In this document: positions 32,301 through 40,927 of the stretch, one piece after another
Position numbering within the stretch: position 1 is the stretch's first letter
Layout of the letters: each line of letters starts with the position of its first letter
From: Bacteroidales bacterium
GTDB taxonomy: Bacteria > Bacteroidota > Bacteroidia > Bacteroidales > ML635J-15
Reading direction: 5' to 3'
NCBI GenBank assembly: GCA_017651185.1
Contig: JAGCDJ010000026.1
Span: forward strand, 1 to 61,072
DNA: 61,072 nucleotides
Program-made: the position numbers and the translations under genes
The notes under the pieces: model-generated
Told to the model about the DNA's origin: nothing
Database searches by the model: none
The model's input: only the letters and a program-made list of their open reading frames with translations

Positions 32301-35300
32301 GCGTTCAAGGACAAAATGATATGTTGTGTAGCCTCCGCAGGGATCAATAAGTTTTGCCGTGTATATACCGTCGGGGAAAGACCAGTAGCACATATACATT
32401 CCTAGAAATATATTCTGTCGTTGCAGCAACAAACTATCTTCCGAGTTATAAATTTCCAATGTGTAACCGAAATACATCCTTGTCGAATATATCGGGCATA
32501 TCCACCAGCCATCATCCTCTTCAACATACCTTGTGCTTATATCAACTATTGTAACGTGCGGACTTTCCTCTACGGTTATAGAATTTTCGTATGTACATCC
32601 CGATGCGTATGGAATCGTGTATTCGTATGTGCCAGCATGTACGTTGGGCAGTACGGTGCGATAAGTATTGAATCCTATTTGCTCAAGGTATGTTGCAGTA
32701 TTGGTATTCCAGTGAACGGAATCTGGCAGAATATTGTAGAATGGGTCAATTGTAATGTTGACATAAATGTCTGCTGTTCCTCCTTCCTCGCATATTACGC
32801 CAACAGAATCAACTGCTTCAAAGTTTATTTTGGGTATCGGTATTGTATCTTTGAAAATAATACAATTATCATAGTTCCTGTCTAATACTATTATAGTCGG
32901 ATTTTCCACTGTTGAATTTACCTGATATGTTAAATAGTCTTCTGCTTCTGTTTCAACATATTGAAAACGGCAAAACTCATCTGTTCCTGTACTGAAACCA
33001 ATCATTGCAGCATCCGAAAAACCATATATATTTATACAAGTATATCCAGTATCTCCTTCACAATATATTGGTTTTATTGGCCTATATGGTATTTTTATAT
33101 GTGGGGGCACATTAATAATAGTATCAATAATATGTTCGCAATGGGTATTTGAATCTATAATTCTAATACTTATAGGAAGAATTTGATTAATACCTTCAGG
33201 GTTAATGTATATATTCGCAAGACTATCATAAAAGTTTACCTCAAACATACATTCATTTGATTCGGATATGGTTTCAATTATTGAACTGCCAATGATGAAA
33301 TCAAATGTAAAACCAGATAGCGACTGATAACTATTGTTTAATATATTAACCTTAACAATATTACATCCGGGGCTAATTGTGCAATTAAAGCCTGTAAGCT
33401 CATCATCAATGGTAAAATGCCTTGAATACGAGCATACATCATTGCTAATAGTATAGTTGTATGTGCCTTGCAAATTGTTGAATGTGTGATGGTGTTCGGA
33501 ACTATTCGTTATGTTTGACACATCTTCTATTATCAAATCGTATGGATATGCATCTGGCGAATTAATTGTAAATGTCGCTGTTCCTGGGTTCATTTCATTA
33601 CAGTAACTTGTCTTTGATATGCTGTAGGGCATATTATAGAGGGTAACATTCAGTCTTGCTGTATCCTTACAAGCGAATCTGTCTGTTACAATACTTGTAA
33701 TTGTAAATGTTTCCTGAGTTTTGGGCACATCCGCCGAATTAATGTTAATTGACCTATTATTCCCATTTACTGTTTCTGACAAATAACTCCACATAATGCT
33801 TTGAGTCGGCACATCTGGCAATATTCTGTATGGATACAATCTATCGTCGCGACACATTATTGAGGCTCCACTTATTGAGAAATCAGTATTAAATGCTATT
33901 GTGTCCGTTTTGCTTCCGCAGGAACCAGTAAGGGTTACGATAAAAGCAGGAAGGTTGGAAAGAGATGGAAGTATGCTTTCAATATTACTGCCAGAATACA
34001 ATGTGTTTCCAAGCATATCCTTGACCGTCCATGAAAAAACCGTTCCTTGTGACAAATTTACAAAGTGTAATGTCCTAGCATTACAGGAATCTGCACATAC
34101 GGAAAAATCAACCTTGCAAGTATCTACTGCCCCGTCAACAAAATTAGGTAAATTTATATCGTTCTTCATTTCAGAATCTGACGGGTAATCAATAAAATGG
34201 TCATATACACCACAATTGTTATCTACTAGGTATGAATTTGTTTCTGCATCGGGGTACAATATCACACCAAGCATTCTTGATTTATACGGATTGTCGGAAT
34301 GTCTTGAAATATAAATTCTTCCGTCCGCTCCTTCCTGAAGGAACAATTCCGTATAACAATATTCATTAGGAGATGAGGCATCTTTCGAAAATATCTTTTT
34401 TCTAGGAATATAGCATAGGCAATCGTTGAAATCCTTTAAATCGTACTGACTTATACTGAGTTCATTATTGCTTATATTTTCTTCGGCCATATATAGATAC
34501 CGTCCGCTTGGACTGAATGCGACTTGCGGGAATTTAGAGTCATTATTAAAATGACAATTAGTTGGAAATATTGTCCCCGAAGCAGCATTGAATCTAAACA
34601 AGTTTGTGGAAATGCCATTTATGCTGTAACTTATAAAATTTGCATCGGGGGAAACCTTTATTGATACTTCTGGATTACTACCGAAACTCATTGGGCAAGT
34701 TCCATTTGTCACTGTTCTTAATACCCCTAATTGTCCATCGACTTTTATTAAGAATGGGATCAATGTATTCCCGTCTTTTTTAGTTGATATTAGCCAATAA
34801 TTTCCGTCAGTAGTCGGAACTGCGGTAAGTCCATATAGACTACATGTATCATAGATTGTTGTTAGAGAACTTACAGTAGTATCATTATTAGTATCCACAG
34901 TTATTTTTCTTCCCTTTAAAATTCTGTCAACAGAAAGTGTGACAATGGAAAATTCCGTTTCGGTATGTTTAAGTATTATGGTTCCCTTGTTGGCCGCGTC
35001 TTCCAAATGTTGAGACAATAGTTCGTGCCTACAGTTCCATATTTTATTTCCATCTGTGTAAAACGCAACGTTTCCGTTGTTGTCGCATATTGACGATTCG
35101 GAAGAACCTGCCTCCATTTGCGAGTCGTATTTCAATCTTGCCAGACCGCTTGACAAGTCCAGACTTACCTTTTTGTCGAAATACCATTGCGCTTTTTCAA
35201 GTCCCGAAATCAGCGCTTCGCATCCGACAGCCATTATTGTACGCGAGCAGGCTTGCACCTCGCAATCACTCCTGCCACAATATACCGACAATTCGTATCT

Positions 35301-36539
35301 GCCTTCTACTTCAAAAGTATAGTTGAACGTGAAACTTGTACTTGTCCTTCCTACTGTATCCTGTCTATTAAATGATGCGTCATTCGTGTTGTCACTGTAT
35401 ATTTTAAGACCTCTGAAAATTGCAGTGTCAGGTAAATTTACCTTTATTTCTGTTGCTATTGTATTGCTACTACATATAATATTTTCTACAGGCGAGACAA
35501 TCTCAGTTGAGAACATACTTAATCTGCTGCCTTGATATATATAATTTTCACAATTTGTAAGTCCTGAAAACCACCTATCTATTACACCTCTCATGTGATC
35601 TTTTTGACCCTGCGAGAAACCATTTCTGCAACCATCTGGGGTGTACTCCATTATATTATTGCAAGAAACCCTTTCATTATTATGGTATACATCAATAGTA
35701 TCACAATCACCTAAACTTCCACTATGTGACAAAACATCATCAATAGATATAAATGGGACACCATAATCTGGCCACGGGTGAGTAAGTCCGAAATAATGAC
35801 CTACCTCATGTGCTATGCCATAACCCAATTCATGTCCGACTTCAGCATTGGTTCCTATTACTTTTTTCGGGAGAGCAACCAATCCACAAGAATGACCATC
35901 CCAAACAACAGACCCTCCCATTCCATTATACCCCCCGACATCATCAAATATCCAAATGTTAAGATATTTTTCCTGCGGGAACACATTGTAGTAGTCGTTA
36001 TCGCAATTGCTTGCGTTTTCCCAACTATACGGATATGTTACTCTGTGTCCATTCCTGTTTATGTTTATGTCCTCGTATTCAGACAAATCGTTCTGAAAGT
36101 CGTATGTTATCCCAAAGTATCTTTCACACTGATAATCAACATATAAAGAATCTCCGTATATATCTATTGTTGCAGGATAGAATTTTATATTTGTGTTAAT
36201 GTTAACCGTATCAAAAGGAGATGCTCCTGCAAAAATCATATCTAAGATATTCAAGCAATCATATATAGTATCAGGAGCAATGTAATCATACGCATCGCCA
36301 CTATGTGTTGGAGGGACAACTACATGAAACACTACTGGAATCTTTAAAACGGTCTCGCCATCCCTGTTTCCAATAGGTTTTTCGCTATATAATTGACACC
36401 CCTGTGCCTTATACCTATTCATTAATCCTTCATATCCACATTCTTGTATAAAATTATTTGTTTGTGATATTCCTCTGTAACCAAATAATAAGATAAAAAT
36501 AGATAAAGTTAATAAAAATAAATATTTATTCATATTCAT
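29316..36539 (-). CDS. Giant T9SS-secreted protein with M43 metalloprotease domain
   Basis: A 2407-residue exported protein. Order: signal peptide (residues 1-26); M43 pregnancy-associated-plasma-protein-A-like zinc protease with H244-E-V-G-H248-YFGLT-H254; a beta-propeller-like region of the kind seen in Bacteroidota gliding proteins (SSESSICDNNGNVAFYTDGN at about 480); several PKD/SprB-like beta-sandwich repeats (about 850-1500); a right-handed beta-helix region rich in N-x-I/F turns (about 1560-1980); and a C-terminal T9SS type A sorting domain (FYVYPNPTDGIVNIEIN ... LDLSKYPPSNYTIKI-like end). It should be exported to the cell surface through T9SS. The peptidase and glycan-binding-like beta-helix suggest degradation of host or dietary glycoprotein, which is inference. 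It starts 4 bp after the gene at 36544. Confidence 0.88.
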   Translation of the reverse strand: MNMNKYLFLLTLSIFILLFGYRGISQTNNFIQECGYEGLMNRYKAQGCQLYSEKPIGNRDGETVLKIPVVFHVVVPPTHSGDAYDYIAPDTIYDCLNILDMIFAGASPFDTVNINTNIKFYPATIDIYGDSLYVDYQCERYFGITYDFQNDLSEYEDININRNGHRVTYPYSWENASNCDNDYYNVFPQEKYLNIWIFDDVGGYNGMGGSVVWDGHSCGLVALPKKVIGTNAEVGHELGYGIAHEVGHYFGLTHPWPDYGVPFISIDDVLSHSGSLGDCDTIDVYHNNERVSCNNIMEYTPDGCRNGFSQGQKDHMRGVIDRWFSGLTNCENYIYQGSRLSMFSTEIVSPVENIICSSNTIATEIKVNLPDTAIFRGLKIYSDNTNDASFNRQDTVGRTSTSFTFNYTFEVEGRYELSVYCGRSDCEVQACSRTIMAVGCEALISGLEKAQWYFDKKVSLDLSSGLARLKYDSQMEAGSSESSICDNNGNVAFYTDGNKIWNCRHELLSQHLEDAANKGTIILKHTETEFSIVTLSVDRILKGRKITVDTNNDTTVSSLTTIYDTCSLYGLTAVPTTDGNYWLISTKKDGNTLIPFLIKVDGQLGVLRTVTNGTCPMSFGSNPEVSIKVSPDANFISYSINGISTNLFRFNAASGTIFPTNCHFNNDSKFPQVAFSPSGRYLYMAEENISNNELSISQYDLKDFNDCLCYIPRKKIFSKDASSPNEYCYTELFLQEGADGRIYISRHSDNPYKSRMLGVILYPDAETNSYLVDNNCGVYDHFIDYPSDSEMKNDINLPNFVDGAVDTCKVDFSVCADSCNARTLHFVNLSQGTVFSWTVKDMLGNTLYSGSNIESILPSLSNLPAFIVTLTGSCGSKTDTIAFNTDFSISGASIMCRDDRLYPYRILPDVPTQSIMWSYLSETVNGNNRSININSADVPKTQETFTITSIVTDRFACKDTARLNVTLYNMPYSISKTSYCNEMNPGTATFTINSPDAYPYDLIIEDVSNITNSSEHHHTFNNLQGTYNYTISNDVCSYSRHFTIDDELTGFNCTISPGCNIVKVNILNNSYQSLSGFTFDFIIGSSIIETISESNECMFEVNFYDSLANIYINPEGINQILPISIRIIDSNTHCEHIIDTIINVPPHIKIPYRPIKPIYCEGDTGYTCINIYGFSDAAMIGFSTGTDEFCRFQYVETEAEDYLTYQVNSTVENPTIIVLDRNYDNCIIFKDTIPIPKINFEAVDSVGVICEEGGTADIYVNITIDPFYNILPDSVHWNTNTATYLEQIGFNTYRTVLPNVHAGTYEYTIPYASGCTYENSITVEESPHVTIVDISTRYVEEDDGWWICPIYSTRMYFGYTLEIYNSEDSLLLQRQNIFLGMYMCYWSFPDGIYTAKLIDPCGGYTTYHFVLERNSLVLENVRLADVTCKTDYKTSATFDIYGSETPYTVQIISSGVTLASRTYNRAGTYTIYFTAPSSGGTINIEATSADNSPASQQVVLNMVCNQTALTANNLQSSYSGQTLVVANNPYGLIFTQNVTFSNCTIYCAYDTYDSIAETKWTVPEGKHIVLKGTTVKSGCTDKMWAGITVIGDSTKNHDMNNIEYHGSVLVRDTCFIEDAICAVNSYQGGITTVDSSCFNNNMYDIYIHSYRYPYTVGNTSLIIGNSFSTTRLLNDYTVFPEAHICMENVLGVVVKSNLFQNTLPFDYYYGITTINRPHITPVIPIVLNTYYTENRGIGIKSMLSSFTTNSVTEGTNTFSGLYYGIYANGQNQNSISLYSNKMTNNYRGIYLTANTGANVKYNTVSVSEGPFSFFNNYMYVGNNGIPQETVPYGIYLNECIDYSVQYDTITKGTTGMYVRNSGTGALQISNCVFGNSSTTGSINAIIISGTNSDYGSNNSGPIYNGLQIVCNDFTGNTNDIGVINGNMGSVQGFPNGTDYLPAGNQFNIAAPSTMEFRTQFQSNFWGNYTSFDFGPYSYYQHDDSYNNIQNGFERELETGRYTEVVLNGRGGVIPNTKENYGYVQSYCQSRNTTCAELISEINDYGDNLEKLEVDYATRLDGGGTQSLLADIRTNSSYANYDFDGFMSDECFYAILDEVENNPSYYVSILIENSPLPEHIYRIAMSKNIPEIYKNTLAQYQSGENTRVIADREMYALRQSISYNESMLMNNAMNNDSIPSERLMALAYFGDKTDLQSKINVYRINCASGNYSAALTNLSDIEVSSTADNYEISTFCELNRLYIGVITNSLNTSLDTSFLRNAVNEQNYLYSALAQVLYEYATDSITYHYTPLFIDEVQPRSLKADGDDNLPIFYVYPNPTDGIVNIEINANMDESMMSFCEKYGLPTIFDCEKISIEVFDVNSRLIMSEESSIQEPLQIDLSKYPPSNYTIKIKDCNDNLLLFKVVKI

Positions 36540-36543
36540 CTGA

Positions 36544-39060
36544 TTAATAATCCATTACACACCTAACAAAATATGCTCTACATGTTTGGTAACTAAACCA
36601 CCTCGGATTTGTATAATATTTATAAAATATTATTTGTTCGTTAGACGAAGTCATATAATTAGCATATTCACCAATACCAGATAATACAGATTTTTCTTGT
36701 GGGCATATCCATGCGCTTCCATCTGGATTTAGTCCAAGACCGCTTGAATTGTTTGTTACCATATCGTTGCCTGGAGAACATTCCACGTCAGAAGTGTTCC
36801 ATCCAGTAGCATTGGATATTGCTTTTAAAATGCTACTATCGTTTCCACAAATGTATTCATCGCGTATTCTTAACATTGTAAACAGTTCCTCCCATTCTGT
36901 CCTTGATGGAATATGCCATCCTGTTGGACAAACTTTTCCGTGTTCATTATTATTGGCTATGCTCGGTACATAATAAAATCCTCCATGATTGCTATACCTA
37001 TAGTAGTAAAATACATATCCTGAATTTGATGGCGGAGTTCCTATGGGTGTTCCATCTGCATAATAATTTGTTCTCAAATCCTCGGCAAACCAAGTCTGCT
37101 GTCCGTACTGTATTGTGCGGTAGGTTATATTGTCGCGCTCATCGTAGAATGTGCCCTCCAGTCCGTTTTCACCTATAATTGTAAGATGAAGCAGCACTGT
37201 GCTGTCGCACCCACACGAAGACTGCAATGTACGCAGATAGTCGCCGCTCTCGGTAAAATATTCTCCGTTGGACATCTGGTAGTAGGACCATTCTTCGGCT
37301 GTTACCTCGACATAGTCGTTATGCCCAATGGTAAGGTTTAGGTGTACAACCGAATCGCAGCCATACTGGTTTGTATATGTTACGGTGGCAGTGTTGTTGC
37401 TTTCTGTGTAGGTGACTCCATCTATCCAAGTAAACGAATTGCAGGCACGGTGGGTGTCAACAACTTCGTCAGTCTTAAAGAAAAGATATAAATAGATAGT
37501 GCTGTCGCAACCGTATGAATTCGTATAGGTGTAGGAGTCGTCAATATTTGACCACCCTTGACCCAAATCCTCAATAGTGTAGGTCCTTCCATTTATCCAG
37601 GTGTAACTGTCGTCATCGCAGATATATACGATATCTCTTATCAAATTTCCAAGTTTCGTGAAATGCAATGTTACAACGCTATCGCAGCCATTTGCGGCGG
37701 TGTATGTCCTTGTGTAGTCGCCTGTGGCATTGTATCCAATCCCATCCCACCCGTAATATTCGCAAGCAGAGGCATAGAACTCGTGCTCAATGCGTGTTAT
37801 TGTCAGGTTAAGGCGAACAACCGAATCGCAGCCGTTTTCTGCTGTATAGGTATAGGTTGCCTCGTTGTTGCTTTCGGTGTAGGTGTTGCCGTCAATCCAT
37901 ACAAACGAGCTGCATTCCTCTCGTGTGTCTATAGTTTCGGTTGAGTGGTTCACGTGAAAATTTATTGCTATTATGCTGTCGCAGCCGTATTGGTTTGGGT
38001 ATGTAGTCGAGAATGTACTGTCCACGGTGTATGTCTGTCCCTCCCATTCGTAACTGTCGCAGACGGTAGAATCAATCTCATGTGTTTCATTTCTTATGTG
38101 GAGATGCAGGAATACGATAGAGTCGCAACCGTGAATTGAATGGAGATAAAATGTGTAGGTTCCCGTTTGTGTAAATACGGTATCATTACATTCGTAGCTG
38201 TCGCATGCATCTATTCTCGGTTGTGTGTAATATATTGGATAAATGGTAAGGTCAAGTCTTACTACCGAGTCGCAACCAATGCTGTTGGTAAGTGTGTATG
38301 TTGCGGTGTTGTTGCTTTCCACGTATCGGTTGTTGTCTATCCATGTGTAGCCCCCGCATGCTGTTATTTCGTCAACCGTTACTCCCGACCTCAGGTTAAA
38401 CCGCAGAGTCCGTGGCGTATTTGAATCGCCTACGGTAACATCTAATGTTTCGCTTTCGTAAATGGAATCGCAGTATGTCGTGTAGCCGGTACATTCCAGT
38501 GCATCGCCTATTGCAAGGTCGTAGTCGCCATCGCGCAATGCCTTTTCTGCCACCTGCCCAATGTATGTTATCGAGTTTGTTCCGCCACTGCCGAGATTAA
38601 TCATCTTTATCGAACTTGTACCGTCGGAGGTGTTTGCCGATAGCAGGTAACTTTGCGGAGTTGTAAGACTTACAGCAAATCGGTGTTCGCCTTCGGGAAG
38701 GTCGCCGTTGTAGTTGGCAAATATGCGCCCGCCCATGTCTAGGGCTTGCATGTTTACCTTGTCGGGCTTGGGCAGGGCAAGGTTAACTTCTGTTGTGCCG
38801 TAGAACGGATTGGGGACATTCTGCGAAAGTCCACCGGCATTTGCGCTAGGCATATTTACGGATGTTATACCGAACGAACATGCCGTGTCGGGCGCAACAA
38901 GCATTATTGACCACCCCTGCGTGAGGTTGTTAATCCTTATGCTGTCCATATCCACATGGCGACCGCGTATGGTCTTGCCTGTGAAACTGAGGGTTATTTC
39001 CTGCGAGAAAGCAAATGTGCTGCACATTGCAATCGCTATTATTAGCAAAAACCTTTTCAT
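36544..39060 (-). CDS. Surface protein with eight CDS-repeats and C-terminal FISUMP domain
   Basis: An 838-residue exported protein (signal peptide MKRFLLIIAIAMCSTFAFSQ). Residues about 75-155 (LSQNVPNPFYGTTEVNLALP, DMGGRIFANYNG, GEHRFAV) look like a T9SS-type A sorting fold, unusually at the N-terminal side. Then come eight repeats of about 60-70 residues of the form C-x-SYTW-IDG-TYTESNN ... GCDSVVxLxLTI. The last 190 residues are a FISUMP (Fibrobacter succinogenes major paralogous) domain: YRTIQYGQQTWFAEDLRT, VCPTGWHIPSRTEWEEL, SGLGLNPDGS. Likely a surface adhesin or matrix protein. It is 4 bp upstream of the giant protease gene, an operon. Confidence 0.85.
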   Translation of the reverse strand: MKRFLLIIAIAMCSTFAFSQEITLSFTGKTIRGRHVDMDSIRINNLTQGWSIMLVAPDTACSFGITSVNMPSANAGGLSQNVPNPFYGTTEVNLALPKPDKVNMQALDMGGRIFANYNGDLPEGEHRFAVSLTTPQSYLLSANTSDGTSSIKMINLGSGGTNSITYIGQVAEKALRDGDYDLAIGDALECTGYTTYCDSIYESETLDVTVGDSNTPRTLRFNLRSGVTVDEITACGGYTWIDNNRYVESNNTATYTLTNSIGCDSVVRLDLTIYPIYYTQPRIDACDSYECNDTVFTQTGTYTFYLHSIHGCDSIVFLHLHIRNETHEIDSTVCDSYEWEGQTYTVDSTFSTTYPNQYGCDSIIAINFHVNHSTETIDTREECSSFVWIDGNTYTESNNEATYTYTAENGCDSVVRLNLTITRIEHEFYASACEYYGWDGIGYNATGDYTRTYTAANGCDSVVTLHFTKLGNLIRDIVYICDDDSYTWINGRTYTIEDLGQGWSNIDDSYTYTNSYGCDSTIYLYLFFKTDEVVDTHRACNSFTWIDGVTYTESNNTATVTYTNQYGCDSVVHLNLTIGHNDYVEVTAEEWSYYQMSNGEYFTESGDYLRTLQSSCGCDSTVLLHLTIIGENGLEGTFYDERDNITYRTIQYGQQTWFAEDLRTNYYADGTPIGTPPSNSGYVFYYYRYSNHGGFYYVPSIANNNEHGKVCPTGWHIPSRTEWEELFTMLRIRDEYICGNDSSILKAISNATGWNTSDVECSPGNDMVTNNSSGLGLNPDGSAWICPQEKSVLSGIGEYANYMTSSNEQIIFYKYYTNPRWFSYQTCRAYFVRCVMDY

Positions 39061-39255
39061 AATAACAAAATTTAGTTACAAAAATAAAAAATGTTTTCTT
39101 TAAATCCAACCAAAAGTGGAATTTTGTTGCCTGAAAAATTCAAGGATTGCTTACGCGAGCTAAAGGTTCAAAAAAATCTAAAATCGTAAATCAAAAATCC
39201 ATTTGCATCACTCTGGAAATCGTCAATAGTAAATCCCAATTCGTAAATAAAATTG

Positions 39256-39263
39256 TATTTTTG
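39256..39263 (+). promoter_or_regulatory. -7 box of the tsaB operon
   Basis: TATTTTTG, 15-22 bp before the tsaB ATG. No clear -33. Confidence 0.55.
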
Positions 39264-39277
39264 CAAAAATTTTTCGC

Positions 39278-39976
39278 ATGGCACGAATTCTCAACATAGA
39301 AACCTCGACCGACTACTGCTCGGTATCAATATCAAACGACGGCAAATGCACCAACCTTCGCCTGATGCAGCCCGACAACGCCAGAAAGGCAGCACATTCC
39401 GAAATGCTTGCAGTATTCGTCAAGGAAGTCCTCGACGAAGCAAAAATGAAGATATCTGACATGGATGCAGTAGCATTGAGCGGAGGACCTGGGTCTTATA
39501 CTGGTCTACGCATTGGTGCAAGCACAAGCAAAGGTCTTTGCTTTGGAGGCGATATTCCTTTGATTTCGGTAAACACACTTCTGGTAATTGCCGCAATGGC
39601 AAAAGCAAAGTACAATGCCGAATACGATTTGATTGTCCCTATGATTGATGCGCGCCGTATGGAAGTATATACTATGCTAACCGACTCCAAACTTGCAAAT
39701 CTGTCGGAAGTAGAGGCAAAAATAATAACTGAAGAATCGTTTGCCGAATACAAGGGCAAAAGGTTGCTTTTCTGCGGAAACGGAGCACCAAAATGCAAGG
39801 AAATTCTCGCAAATGATGGATTCATGTTTATGGACGGCATATATCCGTCGGCAGAATTCATGGGCGAACTCGCCGAGAGAGCATTCCAAGCAGGCAAATT
39901 CGAGGATTTGGTATATTACGAACCTTTTTACCTCAAGGAATTCATTGCAACAACATCAAAGAAATCACTGTTCTAA
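39278..39976 (+). CDS. tsaB: tRNA threonylcarbamoyladenosine biosynthesis protein TsaB
   Basis: A 232-residue protein with the ASKHA fold start LNIETSTDYCSVSI, followed by HSEMLAVFVKEVL and the conserved ALSGGPGSYTGLRIG loop. TsaB works with TsaD and TsaE to place threonylcarbamoyl on A37 of ANN-decoding tRNAs. The other components are not in the window. The gene is divergent from the surface-protein operon and is followed 12 bp later by an RluA-family gene. Confidence 0.94.
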   Translation: MARILNIETSTDYCSVSISNDGKCTNLRLMQPDNARKAAHSEMLAVFVKEVLDEAKMKISDMDAVALSGGPGSYTGLRIGASTSKGLCFGGDIPLISVNTLLVIAAMAKAKYNAEYDLIVPMIDARRMEVYTMLTDSKLANLSEVEAKIITEESFAEYKGKRLLFCGNGAPKCKEILANDGFMFMDGIYPSAEFMGELAERAFQAGKFEDLVYYEPFYLKEFIATTSKKSLF

Positions 39977-39988
39977 AAACAAGACATT

Positions 39989-40897
39989 ATGCCATACAGA
40001 GCAAAAAAGAACTACAAGCGCACCGAAAAGCCGAAAGTTTCGAACTTGGAGGTAACCGAACCCGATGAACTCATCAATTTTTTGATGAAAAAGTTCCCCG
40101 ACCGCAGTCACAACAAAGTAAAATCGTGGCTACGCAACAAGACTGTTGAACTCAATGGTGCTGTTGTAACTTTATACAACCAGAAACTAATCCCTGGCGA
40201 CAAGATTTCGATTCACTGGAAACGAATTGCTTCTGGACGCGACCTGAAAGGCATAACAATAGTATATGAGGACAGCGACATAATTGTCATCAACAAGCCG
40301 GCTGGAATGCTCTCGGTGGCTACCGCAAAAAGCAACGAAACCGCATACAGCATACTTAGCAAGCACATCAAGGAGCAAAATCCCAACAACCGCATATTCA
40401 TCGTTCACCGACTCGACCGCGAAACTTCGGGACTGATGATGTTCGCCAAAAGCGAAGAAGTGCAAGCATTGCTGCAGGAAGACTGGAAGACCAATATCTA
40501 CGACCGCCGCTACATTGCCGTAACATCGGGCGACGAACCTATTGGCGACGGAGTATATGAATCGTATCTTGCACAAAACAAAGCATACGTGGTTTATTCT
40601 ACCAAAGACCGCGAAAACGGACAACTCGCAGTGACACACTACAAGACACTCAAGACCAAAGGTCGCTATTCGCTAATGGAAATTAACCTTGAAACAGGAC
40701 GTAAAAACCAGATTCGTGTACACATGAGCGACCTTGGCCAACCAATTATTGGTGACAAGAAATATGGGTCAAGGGAAAACCTTTTCAACCGCATTGGACT
40801 GCACGCTTGGATTCTCGGATTCACACATCCGCGCACCCATGAGCAAATGCACTTCGAAAGCAATATTCCAAACGAATTTTTAAGAGTATTTGAATAA
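39989..40897 (+). CDS. RluA-family pseudouridine synthase
   Basis: A 302-residue RNA pseudouridine synthase. An N-terminal S4-like RNA-binding domain (FPDRSHNKVKSWLRNKTVEL, residues about 30-75) precedes the catalytic domain with IVINKPAGML, the active-site H-R-L-D143-R-E-T-S-G motif, and QIRVHMSDLGQPIIGDKKYG. It isomerises uridines in rRNA or tRNA; which site cannot be told. It forms an operon with tsaB and ends at the strong terminator at 40901-40920. Confidence 0.93.
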   Translation: MPYRAKKNYKRTEKPKVSNLEVTEPDELINFLMKKFPDRSHNKVKSWLRNKTVELNGAVVTLYNQKLIPGDKISIHWKRIASGRDLKGITIVYEDSDIIVINKPAGMLSVATAKSNETAYSILSKHIKEQNPNNRIFIVHRLDRETSGLMMFAKSEEVQALLQEDWKTNIYDRRYIAVTSGDEPIGDGVYESYLAQNKAYVVYSTKDRENGQLAVTHYKTLKTKGRYSLMEINLETGRKNQIRVHMSDLGQPIIGDKKYGSRENLFNRIGLHAWILGFTHPRTHEQMHFESNIPNEFLRVFE

Positions 40898-40900
40898 AAA

Positions 40901-40920
40901 AGTCCCTTCGTGAAGGGACT
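40901..40920. terminator. Bidirectional Rho-independent terminator
   Basis: An 8-bp stem AGTCCCTT / AAGGGACT with loop CGTG and A/T-runs on both sides. It serves the tsaB-rlu transcript on the plus strand and the 40928 gene on the minus strand. Confidence 0.92.
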
Positions 40921-40927
40921 TTTTCAT

